NCBI GenBank assembly: GCA_947496555.1
Contig: CANMDH010000037.1
Location: forward strand, 1 to 53,662
From: an uncultured Aquimarina sp.
GTDB lineage: Bacteria > Bacteroidota > Bacteroidia > Flavobacteriales > Flavobacteriaceae
Length of the DNA: 53,662 nucleotides
Direction: 5' to 3'
Shown piece after piece: positions 47,056 through 53,662 of this stretch; within the stretch, counting starts at the first letter, position 1, and each line of letters starts with the position of its first letter. The notes under the pieces were generated by a model. It searched no databases. It saw only the letters and a program-made list of their open reading frames with translations, and was not told where the DNA came from. The position numbers and the translations under genes are program-made.

Positions 47056-48537
47056 CTAAGAATGTTTCTTCACAATATCTTCAACAAGCTTTGATGTTCT
47101 CTTATATTTTTCTTTTGCAATCAATCGCTTTGGAGGCGCCATTCTCACATCGCAATCTGTAAGCGAGCAAGATTCACACGTTACTCCAACCCTTACTTTT
47201 GGAATTTTAGCATCATTTACAAAACTGATTTTTTTCTCCAGAGCCGGTGATATCAAAAATCCTATTCCTATACTACGATAATAGTCTTTTCTAAAGGGAT
47301 CTTTTGTTGCCGAAGTAAATACCAAATATTGCTGATCAGAATCTGTATAGTCTGAAATCTGGATATTAAAAGCATAATCCAGGTCCTCGCTTGCGGTGCG
47401 CTGCAATGTTTTTATAGCCATCCAACGTCTGCAATAATGCTCATTAATCTCGTTGGCATGGGGTTGTTGCTGATGTGTTATGTGTAACTCTTTTACCAGA
47501 TTAAATTTTTCTACCCCTTTCTTATGCGTAAATCTTAAAAAGAACACATTTTGCATTCCGAAATCCTTGGGCAACACATTAGTTAATCGCTGATAAAATG
47601 ACTCTGGAGATGCATTGTATAGATTCATAATCTTATGAAATGCTTTTTCAGAGAATCGCTTCATAGAAAATAACTCTTTGAGGTGATCTCTAAGATTCTT
47701 TCTAGGAATAATCAATGCTCCGGCAAAATATGATGCGTAAAAGTTATGTAGCACTTCTTCAAAATTATCATAACGTATCCATGAAAAGGTATAAGGTCTT
47801 TCGGATATTGCTAGATATTGATATCCCAATTCCTTGGCATAAATAAATGTTTTTTGTGCCTCGTCTACTCTATCGGATAACAACAGTGTCTTTGTTGAAG
47901 GTACAAATACGCATCGTAAATTGTCCAATTCTTCCTCTTTGGGAATACCCGCTTCATTAATCGTATACCCATATTCTTCCTTGAGGATTTCTTCCAACTC
48001 AATTGAAGTAATTTTGCCATCTAAATCCAACTGATATGAATTTGCAAATTTTACAGCTTTATCTTCCAGATCTTTGAAAAAGTTATTATGTGCTTCTTGA
48101 TAGGATCGTAGAGAGGCCAGATAAAACCCCTCGCGACTCATATTGTAATGCTGTGCTATCTCAATAATCGTACTAATAAATGCGTTCACTTTTGAAGGTG
48201 CATTAGCAATAATATCGATAAGATCACTTTGCTGAATACCAAATAACTCCAACGGAATTTCATCCAATATCCCCGATTGTAAAATTTCTCCAATCGGAGC
48301 CAAGTTTTTATCCAGTTTTAGGGATACTAATTGGTCATAAGGCACCTCTAGTGTCTCGGCCAACTTGATAATTTTATCTGTTTTTGGGTATTTTTTTCCT
48401 TTTTCTATTTCGTTTAAATACGATTTTGACAGCCCACTTAATTTGGATAACCCAAATAGCGACAAGTCCTTTTCTGTTCGTATCTGCTTGATTTTCAGTC
48501 CAAAAATTAACCTAATGTATTCTTCTGCTATTGCCAT
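47056..48537 (-). CDS. RamB/ScfR-type regulator of the glyoxylate shunt
   Basis: The 493-aa protein has an XRE-type helix-turn-helix (LFGLSKLSGLSKSYLNEIEKGKKYPKTDKIIKLAETL, residues 26-63), a middle ImmA/IrrE-like domain in which the HExxH zinc-protease motif is absent (KELGYQYL occupies the place), and a C-terminal DUF2083-like module with CESCSLTDCDVR. The same three-part layout is found in RamB of Corynebacterium and in short-chain-acyl responsive regulators (ScfR). RamB controls aceA and aceB, which lie divergently 158 bp away, so I infer it senses acyl-CoA or acetate state and controls this operon. It may be translated from a leaderless mRNA: a -7 box lies 6 bp before the ATG. A decayed paralogue lies at 42597-42716. 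Confidence 0.85.
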   Translation of the reverse strand: MAIAEEYIRLIFGLKIKQIRTEKDLSLFGLSKLSGLSKSYLNEIEKGKKYPKTDKIIKLAETLEVPYDQLVSLKLDKNLAPIGEILQSGILDEIPLELFGIQQSDLIDIIANAPSKVNAFISTIIEIAQHYNMSREGFYLASLRSYQEAHNNFFKDLEDKAVKFANSYQLDLDGKITSIELEEILKEEYGYTINEAGIPKEEELDNLRCVFVPSTKTLLLSDRVDEAQKTFIYAKELGYQYLAISERPYTFSWIRYDNFEEVLHNFYASYFAGALIIPRKNLRDHLKELFSMKRFSEKAFHKIMNLYNASPESFYQRLTNVLPKDFGMQNVFFLRFTHKKGVEKFNLVKELHITHQQQPHANEINEHYCRRWMAIKTLQRTASEDLDYAFNIQISDYTDSDQQYLVFTSATKDPFRKDYYRSIGIGFLISPALEKKISFVNDAKIPKVRVGVTCESCSLTDCDVRMAPPKRLIAKEKYKRTSKLVEDIVKKHS

Positions 48538-48542
48538 AGAGT

Positions 48543-48550
48543 CAAAAATA
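48543..48550 (-). promoter_or_regulatory. -7 box of the RamB-type gene; likely leaderless start
   Basis: The perfect box TATTTTTG (complement of 48543-48550) ends only 5 bp before the ATG. A start at the usual distance would be at or near the A of the ATG, so the mRNA may have no leader. Confidence 0.45.
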
Positions 48551-48593
48551 ACAATTTTTGCGTAATCAACGAAAAAAGAAAAAATTCACATTT

Positions 48594-48607
48594 AGCGAAC
48601 GTTCGCT
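48594..48607. promoter_or_regulatory. 14-bp palindrome, likely operator
   Basis: AGCGAACGTTCGCT is a perfect palindrome in the middle of the divergent region between the RamB-type regulator and aceA, 88 bp before the aceA start. It is the best candidate for the regulator's own site. Whether it represses or activates cannot be read. Confidence 0.6.
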
Positions 48608-48620
48608 TGTTTTATAAAAA

Positions 48621-48660
48621 ACTTTTTTTTAATATTGTTCACTCAAACGATTTAGTTACG
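48621..48660 (+). promoter_or_regulatory. 40-bp aceA upstream element, copy 1
   Basis: This A/T-rich element contains ATTGTTCACTCAAA, CGAT and TAGTTA. It is repeated between aceA and aceB (50309-50348) with three substitutions and two 1-base gaps. The TAGTTACG end resembles a -7 box, but the distance to the upstream TTG is only 15 bp, so it may be an operator rather than a core promoter. Confidence 0.6.
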
Positions 48661-48694
48661 TTAACCCTTAAAATAAATTTTAAAGAACAAAATT

Positions 48695-50308
48695 ATGGCT
48701 ACTTACAATTCAGTACTTGACACTGTACGCAATCTAAAAGCTAAACATGGAGATAATTGGGCAACCATAACTCCAGAAAATGCAGCACGTATTGCTGTAC
48801 AAAACAGATTTAAAACAGGGCTAGATATTGCTAGATATACAGCATCTATCATGCGTAAAGACATGGCTGAATATGATGCCAACAGCGCTAACTACACACA
48901 ATCATTAGGTTGCTGGCATGGTTTTGTGGCGCAACAAAAAATGATTGCAGTAAAAAAGCATCAGGGCACCACTAATAAAACATACCTATATCTTTCGGGA
49001 TGGATGGTCGCAGCATTACGTTCTGAGTTTGGACCTTTACCAGATCAGTCAATGCACGAAAAAACTTCAGTTCCTAAGTTAATCGAAGAAATATACACAT
49101 TCTTACGTCAAGCTGACGCTGTAGCACTAAATGATCTTTTTCGTCGTCTAGATGCTGGAGAAGATGTTCAAGATGAGATCGACAATTTTGAGACACATGT
49201 TGTACCTATTATTGCAGATATAGATGCAGGTTTTGGTAACGAAGAAGCAACGTATCTCTTAGCTAAAAAAATGATTGAAGCTGGTGCTTGTGCGCTTCAA
49301 ATCGAAAATCAGGTTTCAGACGCTAAGCAATGTGGTCACCAAGATGGCAAGGTAACTGTTCCGCATGAAGATTTTATCGCCAAGTTAAATGCACTTCGAT
49401 ATGCGTTCTTAGAACTAGGAGTAGAAGAAGGTGTAATTGTTGCCAGAACAGATTCTGAAGGGGCTGGTTTAACACAAAAACTACCCGTATCCTCAGAAAA
49501 AGGAGATTTGGCTTCACAGTATATGGATTTTATTGAAGCTGAAGAAGTTACTTTGGACGATATTAATGAAAATGATGTGCTATTAAAACGAAATGGCAAA
49601 CTAGTTCGACCGGTAAGATTACCTAATGGTTTGTATAAATTTAAAAAAGGGTCTAATATTGATCGTGTTGTGTTGGATTGTATTACGAGCCTAGAGAACG
49701 GTGCTGATTTGTTGTGGATTGAAACTCCTACTCCAAATGTGAAGCAAATTGCACACATGGTAAATCGAGTAAGAGAAAAAGTTCCTAACGCCAAATTAGT
49801 ATATAACAATTCTCCATCTTTCAACTGGACAATCAATTTCCGTCAACAAGCATATGATCTTATGGTAGAATCAGGTGAAGACACTTCTGTTTATAACCGT
49901 GCAGAGCTAATGGATGTAAAATATGATGGTACTGAATTATCAAACCGAGCAGACGAAATGATTCGAACATTTCAAGAAGAGGCATCTCGCCAAGCTGGTA
50001 TATTTCACCACTTAATTACCTTGCCAACATATCATACTACAGCATTACATATGAATGATCTGGTAGAAGGTTATTTTGGAGACATGGGAATGTTAGCTTA
50101 TGTAGGTTCTGTTCAACGTCAAGAAATAAGAAAAGGCGTAGCTTGTGTAAAACACCAACGAATGGCAGGTTCAGACTTAGGAGATGATCATAAAACATTC
50201 TTTGCTGGCGATAAAGCCTTAAAGGCTGGTGGAACAAAAAACACCAGTAATCAATTTGACACCACCAAAAAAAGTGAGAAAAGTCTGGAACTAGTTCTTG
50301 ACAAATAG
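48695..50308 (+). CDS. aceA: Isocitrate lyase, long (Pseudomonas-type)
   Basis: The 537-aa enzyme splits isocitrate to glyoxylate and succinate, the first step of the glyoxylate shunt. Motifs are IADIDAGFGN (173-182), the substrate loop QIENQVSDAKQCGHQDGK with KQCGH at residues 211-215, and VARTDSEGAGL. The length and sequence fit the 530-residue type of Pseudomonas aeruginosa and not the 430-residue E. coli type. A short-type lyase tail survives downstream of aceB (51982-52116), so this copy probably replaced an older gene. It is flanked by copies of a 40-bp element. It ends in a lysine/serine-rich tail. Confidence 0.95.
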   Translation: MATYNSVLDTVRNLKAKHGDNWATITPENAARIAVQNRFKTGLDIARYTASIMRKDMAEYDANSANYTQSLGCWHGFVAQQKMIAVKKHQGTTNKTYLYLSGWMVAALRSEFGPLPDQSMHEKTSVPKLIEEIYTFLRQADAVALNDLFRRLDAGEDVQDEIDNFETHVVPIIADIDAGFGNEEATYLLAKKMIEAGACALQIENQVSDAKQCGHQDGKVTVPHEDFIAKLNALRYAFLELGVEEGVIVARTDSEGAGLTQKLPVSSEKGDLASQYMDFIEAEEVTLDDINENDVLLKRNGKLVRPVRLPNGLYKFKKGSNIDRVVLDCITSLENGADLLWIETPTPNVKQIAHMVNRVREKVPNAKLVYNNSPSFNWTINFRQQAYDLMVESGEDTSVYNRAELMDVKYDGTELSNRADEMIRTFQEEASRQAGIFHHLITLPTYHTTALHMNDLVEGYFGDMGMLAYVGSVQRQEIRKGVACVKHQRMAGSDLGDDHKTFFAGDKALKAGGTKNTSNQFDTTKKSEKSLELVLDK

Positions 50309-50348
50309 ACTTTTTTTAACATTGTTCACTCAAAACGATATAGTTATG
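50309..50348 (+). promoter_or_regulatory. 40-bp upstream element, copy 2 (before aceB)
   Basis: This is the second copy of the element at 48621-48660. It starts exactly one base after the aceA stop. Its TAGTTATG end overlaps the earlier possible ATG of aceB at 50346. A small palindrome GCCCATAATGGGC follows at 50352-50364 in the aceB leader. It probably gives aceB its own promoter. Confidence 0.6.
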
Positions 50349-50381
50349 GAAGCCCATAATGGGCACTTAAAAACAAAAGCC

Positions 50382-51980
50382 ATGGAAACTCAAACAAACC
50401 TTAGTCAAAAAATTAGCTTCTCAAAAGAAGTTAGAAATTACCATCCGGAAATTTTAACCGATGGTGCGCTTACTTTCTTAGAGGCTTTACAAGATCGTTT
50501 CAACGATAGGCGTTTAGCACTTCTAAAAAATCGCAAGTGTCAGCAGCAGTTGTTTGATCTGGGAACGTATCCTTCTTTTCCAGAAAACACTAAAGAAATT
50601 CGTAATAGTGAGTGGTCGGCTGCACCGATTCCTTCGGATCTACAAGACCGTAGAGTCGAGATCACCGGGCCTGTAGACAGAAAAATGGTCATTAATGCCC
50701 TAAATTCTGGAGCTAAGACTTTTATGGCTGATTTTGAAGATAGCAATGCCCCTATATGGGAAAACTGCTTGCAGGGACAAAAAAACCTGAAGGATGCTGT
50801 CAATAAAACTATTTCGTTTTATAACCCAAAAAGGGACAAAACGTATCAACTTAAAGAAAGAACCGCTACATTAATTGTACGTCCAAGAGGATTACACCTT
50901 AACGAAAAGCATCTTTTGATAAACGATCAGGAAATGAGTGCTTCTCTTTTCGATTTTGCATTGTATTTATTCCATAATAACGTGCAGTTAAAAGAAAATG
51001 GCACTGGAGCTTACTATTACCTCCCTAAACTAGAGCACTTTACTGAAGCTATCTGGTGGAACGATGTAATCGATTTTTCTGAAGAATATCTAGGTATCGA
51101 ACACGGAAGCGCAAAAGTTACGGTTCTTGTTGAAACGATAACCGCTAGTTTTCAACTAGATGAAATCATATATGCCTTAAAAGATCACATTGTTGGTCTT
51201 AACTGCGGAAGGTGGGATTATATTTTTAGCTACATCAAAAAGTTAAGAAATCACAAAGGTTTTGTTATTCCGGATCGTGCACAGGTAACCATGACCAGCC
51301 CGTTTATGGATGCCTATAGCAAATTAGTAATCCAAAGATGTCACAAGAGAAATATTCTTGCTATCGGTGGTATGGCGGCTCAAATTCCGATCAAGAATGA
51401 TGAAGAACGTAATGCAGCTGCATTTGCAAAGGTAAAAGCCGATAAAGAACGTGAAGCAAAAAATGGTCACGATGGTACATGGGTAGCACATCCGGGATTA
51501 GTAAAACTAGCCATGCAGGTTTTTGACACCCACATGCCCACTCCTAATCAAATGGATGTAAAAAGAAATGATATTACTATTACTGAAGAAGATCTTCTAG
51601 CAATTCCAGAAGGAACTATAACGCAAAAAGGGATTCAGGAAAATATTAACGTCGGGATACATTATATCGCCAATTGGCTTAGCGGAAATGGAGCCGTAGC
51701 GTTATATAATCTTATGGAAGATGCCGCTACCGCAGAAATTAGTCGAACACAGTTATGGCAGTGGTTAAAAAATGAAGTAACTCTCGAAGATGGAAGAACT
51801 TTGAACCAAACGCTTTTCAATGATTTATTTGAAAACGAACTGAAAATCATTAAAGAGCAGGTAGGAGTTCAACTTTTTCAAACTGAAAATTATCAAAATG
51901 CAATTTCAATTTTCAAAGATTTAGTAATTTCTGAAGAGTTTGAAGAATTCTTAACCACAACATCATACCAATACCTGTAA
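50382..51980 (+). CDS. aceB: Malate synthase A
   Basis: The 532-aa enzyme joins glyoxylate and acetyl-CoA to malate, the second step of the shunt. It has the form A sequence: FMADFEDSNAPIWENCL, TLIVRPRGLHLNEKH, LVETITASFQLDEIIYALKDHIVGLNCGRWDYIFSYIKK, and the C-terminal catalytic-base region TWVAHPGLVKLAMQVFD. In-frame ATGs exist at 50346 and 50382. I prefer 50382 because it gives the usual length for MSA and because the first ATG lies in the repeated element, where copy 1 has ACG. The gene may be transcribed with aceA and from its own element. Confidence 0.95.
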   Translation: METQTNLSQKISFSKEVRNYHPEILTDGALTFLEALQDRFNDRRLALLKNRKCQQQLFDLGTYPSFPENTKEIRNSEWSAAPIPSDLQDRRVEITGPVDRKMVINALNSGAKTFMADFEDSNAPIWENCLQGQKNLKDAVNKTISFYNPKRDKTYQLKERTATLIVRPRGLHLNEKHLLINDQEMSASLFDFALYLFHNNVQLKENGTGAYYYLPKLEHFTEAIWWNDVIDFSEEYLGIEHGSAKVTVLVETITASFQLDEIIYALKDHIVGLNCGRWDYIFSYIKKLRNHKGFVIPDRAQVTMTSPFMDAYSKLVIQRCHKRNILAIGGMAAQIPIKNDEERNAAAFAKVKADKEREAKNGHDGTWVAHPGLVKLAMQVFDTHMPTPNQMDVKRNDITITEEDLLAIPEGTITQKGIQENINVGIHYIANWLSGNGAVALYNLMEDAATAEISRTQLWQWLKNEVTLEDGRTLNQTLFNDLFENELKIIKEQVGVQLFQTENYQNAISIFKDLVISEEFEEFLTTTSYQYL

Positions 51981-51981
51981 A

Positions 51982-52116
51982 ATGAAACATCAAGGGTTTG
52001 TAGGAACCACTTATTTTGATGCAGTACAAAACACTGTAACTGTAGGAAAATCTTCTACTGTTGCCATGTAAGGTAGTACAGAAGTTGAGCAGTTCTATTT
52101 TTTTCCGATTTTATAA
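51982..52116 (+). pseudogene. C-terminal scar of a short-type isocitrate lyase
   Basis: The frame starting one base after the aceB stop reads MKHQGFVGTTYFDAV, then QNTVTVGKSSTVAM, then TAA, then GSTEVEQF. This lines up with the end of the E. coli-type enzyme (SHQQEVGTGYFDKV...SSVTALTGSTEESQF), with a stop codon in place of one residue. It does not resemble the end of the intact aceA in this operon. So a short-type aceA once followed aceB, and all but its last 38 codons were deleted. Confidence 0.85.
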
Positions 52117-52126
52117 TTGTGCTCAA

Positions 52127-52160
52127 AAGCGGCATTCACCAAGGTGAGTGTCGTTTTTTT
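52127..52160 (+). terminator. Terminator of the aceA-aceB operon
   Basis: A 14-bp stem with several G-U pairs (AAGCGGCATTCACC / GGTGAGTGTCGTTT) is followed by seven T residues. It lies just after the lyase scar and was probably the terminator of the lost aceA. Confidence 0.8.
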
Positions 52161-52272
52161 GAATTTAATAAAGAATAAGAAAAATATCTTTATTTTTGGC
52201 CCTTCATCAATGTAATCGTGAAATACTCCCCCATAATTGTTATCATTTATCAAAACTAAATTATCAAAGTTT

Positions 52273-53580
52273 ATGGAAGTCACACAAAGCATTTCTAAAC
52301 GGGCGAACTGGAATTTATTTACACTTATAACGTTTAGGTTCTTTTTCATTTATTTCATTTTAAAGATTTTCCCATTTCCACTAACGCTTTTACAGACTAT
52401 TTTTGGAGAAACAAATGACCCGTTTTCATTTTCTTTTTATACTAATTGGATAGAAGAATTGGCCGTCTGGACAGGAAAAAATATCCTTGGAATAACCTAT
52501 GAAATGCCCATAGGACCAAATGGCAGCGGTGATACAACCACAGACTATGTCATACAATTTATTATATCCATGATAGCCGTTATTACCACTATTGCATGGA
52601 CTATTGTTGATTCTAAGAAAAAGAATTACAATATAATGTTACTGTATTTAAGGACATACGTCAGGTATTATTTGGCAACTATTTTACTTGTATACGGATT
52701 TATAAAAATTGTTCCTCTGCAATTTTCAGAATTAAGTCTTTTTGATTTGATAAAACCTTACGGAAATTCGTCTCCAATGGGACTAATGTGGAATTTTATG
52801 GAGTATAGCGATTTCTATACAATCTTTTCTGGATCAATAGAAGTTATCGCCGGTATTTTTTTATTATTTCGAAGAACTATTTTATTAGGAGCACTCATCA
52901 CGATTGGTGCTATGGGTAATGTGTTAATGTTGAATTTAAGCTATGACATTCCAGTAAAGCTATACAGTTTCATTTATACACTAATGGGAGTTTTTCTATT
53001 GGCACCGGATCTCAAACGTATACTAAATTTTTTAATTTTAAACAAAACAGTAGTTCCCAAAACTATTACACCTTATTTCACCAAACCCAAACTAAAAAAT
53101 ACCGCCGTTATTCTAAAATTTTTCGTTATTATCCTCTTGTTTTATTCAAATATCACCAGAGTAGTTGAAGGACAGAGAAAATGGGGCAAAAAAGCTCCAA
53201 AACCTTCATTGTATGGAATATACGAAGTAGGGAGTTTTGTGAAGAATGGTGACATTATGCCTCCACTAACCACAGACACAATTAGATGGAAACGTTTGAT
53301 AGTTAGTAAAAGGTCATTGGGTATACAAACAATGGATGAAAAGATTAAATATTTCAGCGAGGAAACCGACACTATAGCAAAAACACTACAAATTACCAAT
53401 AGAAAAGACAGTACAGATATACAAAGGTTTACCTACAAATTTAAGGATAGTCTATATACTTTTGAAAGTGTTTACAAAAGTGACACCCTAAAAATTGTAG
53501 CCAAAAAGAAAGAACGAGAAGAGTTTTTATTAATCAACCGCGGGTTTCATTGGATTAACGAATTTCCTTTTAATAGATAA
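52273..53580 (+). CDS. DoxX-like membrane protein
   Basis: The 435-aa protein has about 8 membrane helices (first at residues 12-35, then about 95-115, 128-150, 185-205, 210-250 and 285-305). The central part has the DoxX-type pattern (YYLATILLVYGFIKIVPLQF; GSIEVIAGIFLLFRRTILLGALITIGAMGNVLMLNLSYDIPVKLYS). A C-terminal soluble region of about 120 residues follows. The frame extends to a TTG at 52237, but the ATG at 52273 is preferred. Function is unknown. It is the last gene before the right terminal repeat. Confidence 0.8.
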   Translation: MEVTQSISKRANWNLFTLITFRFFFIYFILKIFPFPLTLLQTIFGETNDPFSFSFYTNWIEELAVWTGKNILGITYEMPIGPNGSGDTTTDYVIQFIISMIAVITTIAWTIVDSKKKNYNIMLLYLRTYVRYYLATILLVYGFIKIVPLQFSELSLFDLIKPYGNSSPMGLMWNFMEYSDFYTIFSGSIEVIAGIFLLFRRTILLGALITIGAMGNVLMLNLSYDIPVKLYSFIYTLMGVFLLAPDLKRILNFLILNKTVVPKTITPYFTKPKLKNTAVILKFFVIILLFYSNITRVVEGQRKWGKKAPKPSLYGIYEVGSFVKNGDIMPPLTTDTIRWKRLIVSKRSLGIQTMDEKIKYFSEETDTIAKTLQITNRKDSTDIQRFTYKFKDSLYTFESVYKSDTLKIVAKKKEREEFLLINRGFHWINEFPFNR

Positions 53581-53586
53581 TATCTA

Positions 53587-53662
53587 GGATATGTAAATTA
53601 AACTCTGTCTGTTGTTTCAATTCCTCTGGGGCTAGCCCCAGAGGAATTGGTGTTTAAAATCA
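53587..53662. repeat. Right copy of the 76-bp terminal inverted repeat
   Basis: This is the exact reverse complement of positions 2-77, including the 32-bp palindrome. Read outward from the window, both copies have the same sequence and orientation, so the window is flanked by inverted copies of one repeat family. Confidence 0.9.

Noticed and set aside
50298-50381. Upstream start of aceB overlapping aceA
   Set aside because: The extra residues lie in the repeated 40-bp element and are not malate synthase-like; the ATG at 50382 gives the usual length.

Overview
The window is low-GC DNA from a member of the Bacteroidota, almost certainly a gliding marine Flavobacteriaceae (an Aquimarina-like genus is my guess, not proven). 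The evidence is the gldK-gldL-gldM-gldN block, a PorP/SprF protein next to a type B type IX secretion (T9SS) substrate, promoters of the TTG-N19/22-TAnnTTTG type, and genes without clear Shine-Dalgarno sequences. Both ends carry the same 76-bp sequence in inverted orientation, so the window looks like a contig bounded by two copies of a longer repeat.

Layout. 1-3.0 kb: accessory DNA with a 181-bp hairpin (MITE-like) repeat that ends a VF530-type gene, a CPBP protease, a scrap of a duplicated gene and an unknown 455-aa protein. 3.1-15.2 kb: a cell-surface glycan locus with a TPR/YaiO-type outer-membrane barrel, a STAS protein, a flippase, a GT4, a membrane-anchored GH5, an Ig-like membrane-anchored protein, a large GT-C-like membrane protein and a GT2. 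Three intergenic regions in it carry the same pair of 10-bp direct repeats exactly 21 bp apart, so the locus looks like one regulon for an undescribed exopolysaccharide. 15.5-22.3 kb: initiator tRNA, a CPXCG protein, a TolC/RND/adaptor efflux operon and a MarR regulator. 22.5-25.9 kb: ABC-F ATPase, DUF983 protein, FAD oxidoreductase. 26-34.3 kb: the T9SS/gliding core gldKLMN, a degenerate arginase-fold protein and topA. 34.4-42.1 kb: a membrane protein, miaB, a sigma-54-type activator, lptE, a TPR protein, secG, groES-groEL.

42.2-47.0 kb: a previously unmarked 44-codon double-glycine-leader peptide gene (a ribosomal natural-product precursor) with its own palindrome and strong terminator, a decayed fragment of a RamB/ScfR-type regulator, a four-PKD-domain type B T9SS substrate and its likely PorP/SprF partner. 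47.1-52.2 kb: an intact RamB/ScfR-type regulator divergent from a glyoxylate-shunt operon (aceA, aceB). Here a long, Pseudomonas-type isocitrate lyase is flanked by two copies of a 40-bp promoter-region sequence, while the C-terminal tail of a different, short-type isocitrate lyase survives as a scar just after aceB. The operon therefore appears to have been rebuilt by gene replacement. 52.3-53.6 kb: a DoxX-like membrane protein.

The most interesting items are the co-regulated exopolysaccharide locus, the orphan peptide gene, and the isocitrate lyase replacement scar.
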